Source: Agapetus fuscipes
Taxonomy: Eukaryota > Arthropoda > Insecta > Trichoptera > Glossosomatidae
DNA: 64,000 nucleotides
Reading direction: 5' to 3'
NCBI GenBank assembly: GCA_951799405.1
Contig: OX637345.1
Span: forward strand, 1,736,001 to 1,800,000
Made by a program: the position numbers and the translations under genes. This document shows positions 42,415 to 52,779 of this stretch, piece by piece. The stretch's first letter is position 1, and each line of letters starts with the position of its first letter. Under the pieces are notes generated by a model, which worked only from the letters and a program-made list of their open reading frames with translations, searched no databases and was not told the DNA's origin.

Positions 42415-42670
42415 GATAGTCGGTGTTATGGCCGATAAGGCCAAGTGGACTGATCTTTCTAGCGTGTTTGAAATAGAACAACGTTGGTTCGAATCCCGAG
42501 TCATCTGACCATAACTTTGACCCTTGTTTAACAGATATTATTGGGTAATTATTTATTAATAATTCATTAAAAATTAAAAATAATGAATTATTAATTGGAG
42601 ATATTAATACCTGTTTCTGGCCAGGCAGGATAGGTTGGTGAATTGCATTCCTCTACACATTTTTTTTTAA
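42415..42670 (+). mobile_element. SINE E
   Basis: Head GGTGTTATGGCCGATAAGGC to GTTGGTTCGAATCCC; tail AGGTTGGTGAATTGCATTCC. It shares the mid-body inverted repeat with the copy at 21370. Confidence 0.8.
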
Positions 42671-42719
42671 AGGTCAGATACGACTCCGACGAAACGTTAA
42701 TGAACCGGTTCTAAAACAC

Positions 42720-43060
42720 GCAACTCGCAGAAAACGCAACTTAACTGAGTATATTGCAATTTCTTACAACGTTGCGCTGAAGAGATTGCATACAGCATCT
42801 ATAATTTATAATCTTAGTTGCAACTATTTGTTAACAATTTATGATTTATATTAATTGCAGACCCACAAACAGACACGTGTAAGTTCGCGCTTACAATGCT
42901 GCATGTGTTCTTACAAACTAAAATCCTATCCTCAAATGAACATATACCTCGCAACTTTTGCCGATCTTCCCAGAAATAGGGGTGACATTGTCAGAGTAAG
43001 CCATTTTTTAAGATGTAGGGCATCAGCCTCATACCAACTTATATGCCAAGGAATGTAAAC
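42720..43060 (-). repeat. SINE B tail scrap and a full family C
   Basis: ACGCAACTTAACTGAGTATA (degenerate B tail) precedes family C at 42795-43060. Confidence 0.65.
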
Positions 43061-43061
43061 G

Positions 43062-43465
43062 TGTAACCTTAATATTTTGTAAAGTAAGAAGGCCGCCTTA
43101 CGCCAACCACTTCAAACTAAGTAAACGCTGCCATTATTTTTGGTTTAAAATAAGCACTGAAACGAGAAATCATTTCTAATGAGAGTATTGGCATGGGGCA
43201 CTTTGCCAATGTAACCCCTGTTTCAGGAAAGGTCGGCAAAAGTTGCAGGTCTTATGTTTATTTGATATTGGGTTTTTATATTGTAGATCCACATGCGGCA
43301 TGTGTGAGCGCGAAATTATGCGTGTCTGCTTGTGGGAATGCATTTAATATGAATCTCAAATGATACATATCTTTGCAACTTAGATTAGATACCCTTGGTG
43401 GGCATCGAACCTCAGCTCTCAGACACGGAACGCTATCAATCTACAAACTGAGCTATCGACCAAAT
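43062..43465 (-). mobile_element. SINE B split by a family C insertion
   Basis: SINE B body to about 43185, a + strand family C (43186-43390), then the SINE B head (inverse of GGTCGATAGCTCAGTTTGTA). Confidence 0.75.
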
Positions 43466-43887
43466 ACAATTAGTAATTTCAGACAAATTTTCAGATTGAT
43501 ATTGGTGTAATTTTTTTTTTACAGATTGAGTGGTCGGCCTCATAACGAAGAAACAAATACTTTCAGAAAAGAAGGAAAAAAATATTTCAGGTCGAGAAAT
43601 TGTTGAAATTCTTTGCCATACAAAATAATTCGTTGGCTTAGCCTCTCTGCGAAACAAGTCCAAAAATCATTATTTTTACTGTCAGAGCATGGTCCTCGCT
43701 AAGCCTCTGGAATTATACTAAAATCCCAATTATAAAAAAAATACTAGCGTTTCCCAGAAAATATATGACAACTTAAACTCTCCCTGGGTGTGCTTTATAA
43801 TTTTCGAGTAAATCGGGGAAACAAATACTAAATACATAAAGGGGTAATATTATATTATATAAGTAATAGAGACCACACGTTTGACTT
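43466..43887. other. No recognisable feature
   Basis: No family repeat or motif. Confidence 0.45.
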
Positions 43888-44073
43888 GAAACCCTTCCGA
43901 GGGGGCTGGTATTATTTTTTTGTGAAAGCTGAGTAAACCTTGCCGGTATTTTATTTTTAGATTTGAAATAAAAACCGATACGGGAAATCATTCTAACATC
44001 GTCGGCGTCGGTGGAAATCGAACCCGGGCTCTCAGAATGGAATGCAAGCATTCGAACAACTGAGTAATTGACC
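43888..44073 (-). mobile_element. SINE B, 3' truncated
   Basis: Head and first half of the body to AGCCCCCTCGGAAGGG (minus strand). Confidence 0.8.
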
Positions 44074-44127
44074 ATACATAGCTGTTTTCGCCCAAACCGA
44101 CATCGTCCCCGTAGTGCTTGATTGTCT

Positions 44128-44402
44128 TATATTCATCTTATCTAATCTTAATTACAAAGATATGTAACGTTGGGGATTCACATCATACGTATTTTCACAA
44201 GCAGACACATATGAGTTCGCGCTTAAGCATACTGCATGTGGAGTTACAATATAAAAACCCGAATCTCAAATTAACATACACCCTGCAACTCTTGCCGACC
44301 TTCCCTGAAACAAAGGTGATTTTGGCAAAGTGAACTATTTTCCACAGCATGGGTGGTCAGCCACATACCAACCTATAAGAAAAGGAACATACACAACAAA
44401 TT
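44128..44402 (-). repeat. Family C, full length
   Basis: TTATCTAATCTTAATTACAA at the left and CCAACCTATAAGAAAAGGAA at the right. Confidence 0.8.
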
Positions 44403-44424
44403 ACATTTTTTTAAATAGACAGTT

Positions 44425-44560
44425 TGTCAGAGGTAATTTCACATGAGCAATGTTTGTATGTGTACTGGACCAATGTGTCTTATGAAATCTAGAAATTTAT
44501 TTTTAAAATATTTAAAACAACTCTCACATTATCGTGTTTTACTTTTTTTCCTTAGCTTAG
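44425..44560 (+). repeat. Family G repeat, copy 1
   Basis: CACATGAGCAATGTTTGTAT then ACTGGACCAATGTGTCTTAT and ACTCTCACATTATCG. A second copy is at 46108-46245 and a scrap at 56793-56840. Confidence 0.65.
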
Positions 44561-44999
44561 AGTGTCTAGAATGTGATTCTTTAGACAGTTTCATTGAAAA
44601 GTCATGTTTGAATCAAATGGTAGATAAGCCAAACAAGCACTGAAGGGACTAAATAGGAAGGCTTAACGTGACTAAGTCCTCTTTATTTCTGTCTAGTGGT
44701 TGAGTTTACCAGAAAAATAATGGCACTGTCAGTGTAACAAAAAAAAAAGGTTTTTTTTGCAGCTGGTCGTTTTTCGCTCTGACCAAATTCCCGACCAGCT
44801 GACAGCTCATTAAGGCAGTTAGTAAAATTCCTACGTCACTTTTTTTTTAAGTACAAAAACGCAAACTGACCTGTCATGAAAAAATTCAGGGAATTTTATT
44901 TTAAAAAGTAGGTTTGAATTTTTTTTTTATTCTGACATATGCTTTTCACTTTTTTTTAAAATATACTGTGATGTTTTTAAGCATTTTTTTTTTAAACTG
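44561..44999. other. No recognisable feature
   Basis: Poly-T-rich DNA. Confidence 0.45.
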
Positions 45000-45420
45000 A
45001 AACAGGGGTTTATTTATTATACACAATTCCGGTTCAGAGTTACATTTGCACAGTATAGTTCGACGGTTGATTGATTTCTCAAGCAACATGGAAGTTTGGT
45101 CCTTAATTTATACTAAAAATAGAAAAAAATATCAAAATATTGATAGACTTCGCCCGAACATTCGATTCAACATTTAATTAATCTAGAACAAAAACAAATT
45201 ATTATTAGGTACCTACCTAAGTTTCTACTAGGCTTCATAGATTTATTATCAAACTAACACAGACACACCAAACACAACTACCAATATCTTGCATATTCGT
45301 AACCATATATTTGAGAAGTTGATTTTTTTTTAAATACAATAGAAAAAATGTCTTGAATTGAACCCTCGACCTTCCAATTACAAGTCCGCAGTGTTAATCA
45401 CTAGACTACAAAACGACCTA
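45000..45420 (-). repeat. Family F copy 3 and a SINE A head fragment
   Basis: Family F (about 45000-45310) includes GTTTATTTATTATACACAAT and GTTACATTTGCACAGTATA. A minus-strand SINE A head with GGTCGAGGGTTCAATTCAAG follows at 45352-45420. Confidence 0.55.
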
Positions 45421-45964
45421 AATACAAGTTAACAGAAAAATATTTCAAGATCGGAAACAGGATTCCGTCAAAAGTATTTGAATCCTGTGCCCCGAAATGA
45501 ATTGTACAAATTCCTAAGGATCCTGGAAATGTAACGAAATTCAATTTTGTGAATTTTGATCAAAGGTTTCTTCGCGAGATCCTCAAGTAACAAACCTTAG
45601 ACTTTGCTCGAAAGAAATGTGAACCTTTGATTGAAGTTTTTACCTCGAGTACAAAACCTTTAGTAAATACCAAACCATTGCGTGAAACGTAAAAATGTAA
45701 ATGAAAATGAGAGCACTCACTATTTGCGCTGTTGCAAATTTTACGCATTTTCCGTTTACGCGAATAGTTTAGTGTTTTATACTCGGCGGACCACTGAAAG
45801 CTGTTTTCAGGAATTTCAGATCTATTTTGACTCGTAGACTTCAAAAGGGAAATTTCTGTAAATTTATTTGTATTTATTTAAATGTTAATCAATATTTTTG
45901 TTTATTCGAAACCTTTGAAATTGTAAATCCAGACTGTGAACATCCAGTCCATCCTGAAATTAAT
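45421..45964. other. No recognisable feature
   Basis: The 94-codon minus frame at 45560-45844 has no known motif. Confidence 0.4.
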
Positions 45965-46245
45965 TCTTTATTGCCAATGTCACTCCTTTTTCAGGGAAAG
46001 TTTAGATTTGCAAGGCTTATATTCCTTTGAGGTTTAAATTTTAATTTGTAAATATATACGCAGCATTTCGCTGCCTTAGTTCTTGTTTACCGTATACGCC
46101 ATTGAGAAAAATTTACATGAGCAATGCTTGCATGTCTACTGGACCACTGTGTTTTATGAAAACAATAAATTTATTTAAAAAATATTTAAAAGAACTCTCA
46201 CAGTATCGAGTTTTACGGTTTTTCTTTATTCAGTGATTAGTTTTA
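45965..46245 (+). repeat. Degenerate family C, then family G copy 2
   Basis: ATTGCCAATGTCACTCCTTT to ACGCAGCATTTCG, then ACATGAGCAATGCTTGCATG from about 46108. Confidence 0.6.
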
Positions 46246-46645
46246 AGTTAAGATAAGTTGGAATCCTCCCCAAAACACAAGCTACGCTTACTTTGGGGAG
46301 TATTTATTGTAATTAGATTTTTTTAATGTTTAATTGTAATATTTTGTACATATTGATAAAAACAATAAAGACCTTATGATTATGATTATGATTTGAAGTT
46401 TTTTTTATGAATCACAGGTGTAAACATTATAAATCAAAAAGAGATATTTTTCACTTTTGAGCATTACAATCATTTTTCAAAATCTCTTTCAGTCTGCCAT
46501 ATTTTCAGTTTGTTATATATTTCAGGCGTTTTCTTGAAAGCAAACAACACACAAGCTTTCTAAGGCAAATGCGAGAGAGAATGCAATTTTTTTGTACCAA
46601 GAGAGTGCTTTCATATCGTTCCAGAAATATATATATATTGAGCCT
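46246..46645. other. No recognisable feature
   Basis: AT-rich, no motif. Confidence 0.45.
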
Positions 46646-46649
46646 TTTG

Positions 46650-46820
46650 TGTGTGCATTGTTATGAAGAAAGAAGGAAACGTATGAAATGTATGAGAGCA
46701 GTGATGGCAAGATTCAGACACGTGGAAAGAATGGATGATGAAAGGCTTTTAAAATTTATAAACAGAGGAGATCTGAAACGAAAAGAAATTTGAAAAACAA
46801 GACTAAGAAAGGGTGGCATC
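46650..46820 (+). pseudogene. RT3-like LINE fragment
   Basis: The frame reads RHVERMDDERLLKFINRGDL and KRKEI, matching GHLKRMNNDRLTKYIYRGSV. It is broken by a stop. Confidence 0.6.
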
Positions 46821-46828
46821 TAGAAACT

Positions 46829-47070
46829 AACGGTGCTATTCTTAGACATTTTAGTCGTTCGTTGAGTCCACGCTTTGACAAACTAATGATGCATTTGAAC
46901 GAAGACTTGTCAATCCAAGATGGCCGCAAGTGAAAGGCTGATTAGCCTTCATACAAATATTACCAAAATTCGGTAGGTAGGAATGTCAATGGTGACGAGA
47001 CTTTCAGCCCAGGCTTCATTAGTTTGTCAAAGCGTGGGCTCAACCGACGACTAAAATGTCTAAGAATAGC
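46829..47070. mobile_element. TIR element, about 240 bp
   Basis: The left end ACGGTGCTATTCTTAGACAT and the inverse of the right end ACGGGGCTATTCTTAGACAT match over about 60 bp, through TGACAAACTAATGA. It is non-coding. The target duplication is not clear, so the superfamily is open. Confidence 0.85.
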
Positions 47071-47072
47071 CC

Positions 47073-47395
47073 CGTAAGTTGCAAAGATCTATTGACATTT
47101 CAGGCTCATATTTAAAATAATAATTAGGATTATTTAATTGATAAGCTATAAAAAGCGACAATTCTCAAGCAAAATCAAGTTGCTGTAAGGCTGGATGATC
47201 TTTTTTAACTCTTGCCGCCTTTCCCTGAAATCGAGGTGGCATTGACAAAAGTATAAAATTTTTTTACAGCATGGGTACGATGGGTGAAAATATTTTTTTT
47301 AAAGTGCTATGCTTGTGTGGATCACACCTCAAGAGCCTTCTGCAACCTTTTCGTCACCATAGTAAGCGCCAATTGCTCAAACAGACTCAAGAATA
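47073..47395 (-). repeat. Family C interrupted by a SINE A piece, then a SINE A tail
   Basis: Family C tail and head (47073-47135 and 47207-47285) flank AATTCTCAAGCAAAATCAAG of SINE A. A second SINE A tail part follows to 47395. Confidence 0.6.
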
Positions 47396-48347
47396 TTTTG
47401 CTAACAAAAATAAAATAGTTTGTTTCTCCCCTAGCAACCCGTTCGTATGACGTCACAACTTTTTTTTCAGAGTTTCAACTGTGCTGATTTGAAAAAAATA
47501 TTAGTTATAACATTGCCTGACCAGATGTTTCTTACCATCTAAAAATAAGGTTGTGAATTGCACTGAGAATATGACAAAATATTATTTTGCGTTATCTTAA
47601 AGCAACCCGGCCGTAGAACATCACTTTTTTTTGGCAATGGGATTTCATTGCCAAAACATTTTAATTTACGAGAGAAAATCTTAAATGGGATTTTCGTTGC
47701 AATTTACATTATTAATAATAAAGCAGTAATTTAACAGATTCTGTCTGTCTGGGAAAGACAGATAGAAGAAGAAGAAATATGTGTCTGGGCCAAACAAAAT
47801 GTAGAGCCAGACTTATTCAAATTTGGAATGAATGCTGGAAAACGGTTCATTCAGTTCGGTGAAATATTTAATTTGTTTTTCTTTTTTTTTGTCTATGTGT
47901 CTAGACAGATTAAATTCAGGGAACGAATTATATCGACTCGAGAAAATTCTTGTAAATAAAGCACTAAAAAGTCTTGTCTATGTGATCCGATTTATGTAAT
48001 GAAAATTTTAATAACTTGAAAAATGGATTGTGTTTACCGATTCCCTCACCCCACCGTAGCTCCGCCCCTTAAAACTTTCTCCGGAATTAATTTTTGTAGT
48101 TTTCAGATTTCTTAGTGGTTGTCGTGATAATGGTGCTATATCACCGAAAGCGCTCGAGAATATAAACTAACTCGTGAAGGAAAACTAGGTTTAGTTATTT
48201 TTACATTATTTATTTAAAATAATTTTCAATACATAAACTCTCTTAACTTTAACTCGAAAAGTATATAAAAATACTAAATATAGCAAACTGATGCTCAAAG
48301 TATATGTACCAAATGCAACATAAAGAAAATCTAAAAATACGACTCCG
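47396..48347. other. No recognisable feature
   Basis: Nearly 1 kb without a family repeat. AGCAACCCGTTCGTATGACG and AGCAACCCGGCCGTAGAACA are a small local echo near 47435 and 47602. No coding frame. Confidence 0.45.
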
Positions 48348-48655
48348 TCTGGTCGATAGCTCAGTCGGTAGAGTGCTTGCATCCCATGCCGTGAGCCCGG
48401 GTTTGAATCCCACCGAGGGTGTCAAAAATGATTTCTCGTTTCGGTGTTTATTTTAAACCTCAAAATAAAATACCGGCAAGGTTTACTCTGTCTTCAGAAG
48501 AAATGAGTACCTGCCTCTTCGGGAGCTGGGAAACCCCCCACTTCAACTGAAGTGGCCCAAATAAATAGGTTCCACTCGCCATATGCGAAACCCTTCGGGG
48601 ATAACGCGACAAGAAGTTGCACAGTTATATGTGTAGCTTAGCTGCGTAGCTGCGT
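48348..48655 (+). mobile_element. SINE B, full length
   Basis: The head GGTCGATAGCTCAGTCGGTA to CGGGTTTGAATCCCACCGAG is well preserved; tail TGTGTAGCTTAGCTGCG. Confidence 0.9.
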
Positions 48656-48860
48656 CTGCTACGACTTTAACATATATTGTTGTATATCCTTCCTGGACTC
48701 TCAGTCTCTCTGGGAGAGCATTCCATGCTGCTGGCCCGGCAACACGGAAAGAACGGTTCCTGAAGACTGTGCATGACTGTCTTTTCGGCAGCTCCAACAG
48801 ACTAGCACATGACCCAGCTGACTTCATGTTTAGCTTAGTTTTCTTTGCGTAGCTGCGTGC
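48656..48860 (-). pseudogene. LINE RT C-terminal tail
   Basis: The minus strand reads MKSAGSCASLLELPKRQSCT, then FRNRSFRVAGPAAWNALPER. The RSFRVAGPAAWNALP block is a common end of CR1/L2-like RTs. The longer open frame around it joins minisatellite and SINE B DNA by chance. Confidence 0.8.
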
Positions 48861-48889
48861 GTAAAATACATTATTATAATACCAAAATA

Positions 48890-49065
48890 AACAATATACT
48901 AAACTGTAAAATATACCAAAATGTAAAATATACCAAACTGTAAAATATACCAAACTGAACAATATACCAAACTGTACAATATACCAAATTTTAAATTTAC
49001 CAAACTGCAAAATATACCAAAATGAACAGTACACCAAACTGTAAAATGCACTGAAACTTGATTTA
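48890..49065 (+). repeat. Minisatellite, 17-18-bp unit
   Basis: About nine units of ACCAAACTGTAAAATAT type, with AATGTAAAATATACC and ACTGAACAATATACC variants. Confidence 0.85.
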
Positions 49066-49445
49066 AAATCTGACAAAATATACAAAAACACCAAAAAAAT
49101 ATACACAGATGTGGAAAATATGTTGAACCGTAAATATACCAAAATCGGGAAGATGTTTCTCCGGCCCAGAGACTCAAACTCACAAATCATATTGGCCTCG
49201 CAGCGCATCGCCGATCCTCGTCTGCGAGCTTTTTTACTGTGCATAATTTATGGCCCAGAAATACCGGGAGGTGGCTGGAGCAAGGGATTTTGCTCCGCGT
49301 CTTGCGCTGTGTACACAGCTTTATGCTTTCTTGCGGCGATAGTGTGCGAGAAAGTTTTGCTTTTGCGAGGAAAAAAAAAGATGAAATCAATAATTCCTCA
49401 TCATCTTTATCATCATACTTCACGCTGAAGAAGTGCATCGTAGAA

Positions 49446-49532
49446 ATGGGCAAAACATCCGGAAGCTCCAGCTCCCACAGACAACGGCAACAGATCCCGG
49501 AAAACATCACTCAAGCATCATCAGCCGGCCGT
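49446..49532 (+). CDS. Candidate first coding exon of a host gene (29 codons)
   Basis: ATG in a good start context (GTAGAAATGG) opens MGKTSGSSSSHRQRQQIPEN and then ITQASSAGR, followed by GTAAGC, a plausible splice donor giving a phase-0 intron. The 49180-49530 stretch is clearly less AT-rich than its surroundings and matches no repeat family in the window. Against it: the exon is short, unrecognised, and no partner exon is proven. A minus-strand family C lies downstream at about 49580. Confidence 0.25.
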
Positions 49533-49579
49533 GTAAGCCTAAAACTCTTATTTAATAATTCCTCAGTTTGTAAAATCGA

Positions 49580-49785
49580 AATTACAAAGATATATTATAT
49601 TTAAGATTCATATTAAATGCAATCCCACAAGTATCCATGTATAAATTCGCGTTTATACATACTGCATGAGCACTAACAACATAAATCTCAATCTTAAATG
49701 AATATTAGCCCTGCAATTCTTGCTGACTTTCGCTGAAACAGAGGTGTCATTGATAAAGTAAACCATTTTTTTAAAGTATAATAAA
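49580..49785 (-). repeat. Family C
   Basis: AATTACAAAGATATATTATA at the left; GCTGAAACAGAGGTGTCATT and TAAACCATTTTTTTAAAGTA at the right. Confidence 0.75.
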
Positions 49786-49984
49786 TTATGAATTACCCGA
49801 TGGGATGTATAACTGGGATAGGAGAGCTTGTAAGGTAAAGCTGGAGGGTATAGATGAAATGAAATAGTTCCCGGGGACCAAAAGGTAGTCTTCAACGGGT
49901 CTGGCAAACGTGGTGGCTTATTGCTAACTGCCTTCAACAAAACATCGAAACGCCGAATTCAAAAATAAAACTAAAACTGAATAC

Positions 49985-50065
49985 AACAGCCTTTTGAAAG
50001 GCGAGAAAATTGAAGAAGGCCTACGTCCGGGAGTGGACTGAGAAAGTCCGATGATAAAGTTGAAG
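49985..50065 (+). pseudogene. RTE-like LINE 3' scrap
   Basis: GAAGAAGGCCTACGTCCGGG then AGTGGACTGAGAAAG matches the end of the fragments at 37470 and 63345. Confidence 0.65.
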
Positions 50066-50194
50066 AACCTATAACACAGGGTAAAAAGTATTGTCGAAGC
50101 ACGAAACGGAAATTGGTTACAAACACTCAAGTCAATGTTGTCTTGACTTGTTCGGCCACAACACCGACAATTTGATCAAGCAAAGACAAAATTA

Positions 50195-50255
50195 AGTGGA
50201 AACGCATCTGTAGAGCTACTGGCCACTGCTGGCGGAATGACAGTTAGATACAGTA
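50195..50255 (+). pseudogene. RT3-like LINE 3' scrap
   Basis: AGTGGAAACGCATCTGTAGA, CTGGCGGAATGACAGTTAGA, then TACAG. Confidence 0.6.
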
Positions 50256-50256
50256 A

Positions 50257-50432
50257 GAGCCCGTTCCCACTTGTCGGGTGTCAGATCCGTATATTGATCG
50301 GAGGTTCCAGTGGCAGAACATTATGTATGGAGCTATTCACACTTATCGGAAACCGATTTTTTCCGAAATGCCCTGCAACTGTAACCTCCGATGAGTATAC
50401 GAATCCGACACTCGACAAGTGGGAATGGGCTC
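50257..50432. mobile_element. PIF/Harbinger-type MITE, 176 bp
   Basis: The ends GAGCCCGTTCCCACTTGTCG and its near-inverse CGACAAGTGGGAATGGGCTC pair over more than 30 bp. TAA lies on both sides (50254-50256 and 50433-50435), the 3-bp duplication of this superfamily. No transposase is present. Confidence 0.85.
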
Positions 50433-50457
50433 TAATTCATTTATTCCTGTGATATTA

Positions 50458-50530
50458 GAGTCCGGTCGATAGCTCAGTTGGTAAAACGTTGGCCTTGAAA
50501 GACTAGGATTGGATCCCCACCTAGAGTCAA
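50458..50530 (+). mobile_element. tRNA-like SINE head
   Basis: GTCCGGTCGATAGCTCAGTT to AGGATTGGATCCCC resembles the SINE B head but differs around the anticodon (CCTTGAAAGAC), so it may be another family. The body is not recognised. Confidence 0.6.
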
Positions 50531-51018
50531 CGATGATACCAGCGATGATGAGTTATTTACGGATAGAAAGGTTTTTAACTTATGAAACAAAAAAATCTAA
50601 AAAACACTTGACTCTTTTGTGAGTGAGAAAGTCGAGTGCAGTTTACCATAAAATTTATTTTTATTTTATTTTCTAAATGGATTTCCGCCCAGCGGGGCAC
50701 TTTTTTTGCCGCGAAATGATCCAATCTGCATTATTTTCGCGCGTAAATATATTTTTTTAATCTGCCTCTGTGTGCCACGGAATGCGGAAAACATGTTTTT
50801 TAGATTTATAGACGTTTTTTTGTACTTTTTGATGTTTTTTACGCGCCATTGTGTGGTACCGAAAATTGCTAAGAGAGCGCACAAAAGATTTGGTTTACTG
50901 TAAGTGCAAAAAAACGTCTTATTACTTACATGTTCGAAAAAATAAAGGAAGAAAATACTGAAGCACTCTGTACCTTCATGATTTGAAGAAGCTGAAGAAT
51001 TTCGCTTCGTATTCACAA
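50531..51018. other. No gene recognised
   Basis: A 143-codon minus frame (50666-51097) covers part of this stretch and enters the SINE B head; it has no known motif. Confidence 0.4.
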
Positions 51019-51019
51019 G

Positions 51020-51331
51020 TCTGGTCGATAGCTCAGTTGGTAGAGTGCTTGCATTCCATGCCAAAAGCTTGGGTTCGAATCCCACTGAGAGTGTCAAAAA
51101 TAATTTTTCGTTTCGGTGTTTATTTCAGACCAAAATAAAATAAAAATGCAAGGTTTACTAAGCCTTGACAAGAAATAAGTACCAACGCCTTCGGGAGCTA
51201 TCACACCCCCATTTAAACTAAAGTGGCTGGCGATATGGAGGTTCCGCTCGCCACATGCTAAACCCTTCGAGCATAACGCGGCAAGAAGTTACACCTTATG
51301 TGTAGCTTAGCTGCGTTTTTTTGGAAGACTT
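51020..51331 (+). mobile_element. SINE B, full length
   Basis: Head GGTCGATAGCTCAGTTGGTA to GGGTTCGAATCCCACTGAG; tail TGTGTAGCTTAGCTGCG. Confidence 0.9.
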
Positions 51332-51389
51332 GGTGTGAATTGAACACTGACTACAATCAAACGCAAGCGTTCTACCAAGGTTCATCTCA

Positions 51390-51560
51390 GTTCGCTTTTT
51401 CATAAGCTGCATGTACACATGTAAATAAAAACCAATATTTCAAATGGACGAAAGCCCTGGAACTCTTGCTGCCTTTTCCTGAAACAGGGAAAACAAACAG
51501 TGTCATAGACCCTTAGAGTCTCTGAAATCTAGGGAGTCTCCCACACGGGATTCCATGTAA
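51390..51560. repeat. Family C scrap (minus) and the alternative SINE A tail sequence (plus)
   Basis: CCTGGAACTCTTGCTGCCTT, then GTGTCATAGACCCTTAGAGT and CTAGGGAGTCTCCCACACGG. Confidence 0.65.
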
Positions 51561-51569
51561 AAATATATT

Positions 51570-51790
51570 ATGGTCTGGTAAACAGAATATCGTGTTTACC
51601 ACCATCCTCTATAATTAAAGGTCTGCCTCCCATTTTATATGGCATGTGTCTTACTGTTCACTTTTCTAATGTCACCCCTGTTTCAGGGAAGGTCGGCAAG
51701 AGTTGGAGGGATTGTGTTCATTTTAGATTGGATTTTTATGTTGTAAGTCCACATGCGACATGTGGAAGCTCGCATTTGTACGCGAGGTAT
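51570..51790 (+). repeat. Direct repeat with 52515-52600, then family C
   Basis: AAAGGTCTGCCTCCCATTTT follows a diverged GTCTGGTAAACAGAATATCG. Family C runs from TTCACTTTTCTAATGTCACC to about 51790. Confidence 0.7.
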
Positions 51791-51983
51791 GCCATTAGCT
51801 TCAGTATCATCGAACCACTTATTCTTATAATCATGGGTGCGCCTCTCAACTAGAAGTTCTCGTTTAGTCGTGCCGTTGTTTTTACTTCACGGAAAGGTCT
51901 TCCGCAACTTGATATGCATGAACGCTCATTGGTCCTTCTGACACATACGTACTTACAGGACGAATATAAAGAGGGCTTGAGCA

Positions 51984-52415
51984 TATCGACGGTTAAAAGG
52001 CAGTAGGGCATTAGCGACATTTTGGTCAAAAATGAGTTATGAATGCTATCCTATGTACTTGAAATTTTCTGTTCTTTCTAATGCTCTAACTCCCATAGCT
52101 CTACGATGATTTTTGTGTTGTTTATGCCAAAGCAAACAACTGCGTTTTCGAAGTATGGCTTTGGTGTAACTGACAAGGTTTTGGCCTTTTTTGTCCTAAA
52201 GGCTCTTTAGACATAAACAAAATATCGTAAAACCACATTAATAGGAATGCCAAAAAATGCCTTTATTTTTTAAATTTTAGAGCTGTTTTGATTTTAACGA
52301 TATGATACAAAATAAAAAAAATTATGCCATTTTTCTGCAATCTCAAACTTTAAACCGCTCTCCTGAACAATTTAGCTTATGTCGCTTATGCCCTACTGTC
52401 TTTTAACCGTCGATA
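51984..52415 (+). mobile_element. TA-flanked TIR element, complete (about 430 bp)
   Basis: Ends TCGACGGTTAAAAGGCAGTA and TACTGTCTTTTAACCGTCGA, with TA outside both. Relatives are at 25978 and 32848. There is no coding frame. Confidence 0.88.
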
Positions 52416-52449
52416 TATAATATATGTGTGTCTATAATCTCTCTATCTA

Positions 52450-52525
52450 TAATAATCTGTAATCTTAGTTGCAAAGATAAATTATATTATTTATCTTTGC
52501 AACTTAGATTATTATTATAGTCTAG
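52450..52525. repeat. Palindrome of two family C tails
   Basis: CTTAGTTGCAAAGATAAAT and ATTTATCTTTGCAACTTAGA face each other around TATA, giving a near-perfect hairpin of over 25 bp per arm. Confidence 0.8.
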
Positions 52526-52616
52526 TAAACAGCATATCCTGCTTGCCGGCGTCCCCTACAATTAAGGTCTGCCTCCCATTTTATGTGGCATGTGTCGCGT
52601 GAGTTTTTAACGATCC

Positions 52617-52691
52617 CAGTGGCGTAAGTGGGGGGGGGGGGCGCTCGTTAGCTGGTCTGGTCCCTCCGACAACAATCGTGGTGCGCCACTG
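52617..52691. mobile_element. Possible 75-bp hAT remnant with G run
   Basis: It begins CAGTGGCGTAAGTGGGGGGG and ends GCGCCACTG. The 8-bp flanks differ, so it may be an internal-deletion product. Confidence 0.45.
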
Positions 52692-52779
52692 TGCACAAGT
52701 GTCTTGTTCAACAAACAAACATAATTCCAACATTAAAAAATCAAGAATATTGTAAACTTACATTTTTTAAATTCGTCGG

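Noticed and set aside
48543..49244. 233-codon minus-strand frame as one gene
   Set aside because: It is a chance fusion of a SINE B end, a LINE tail and a minisatellite.
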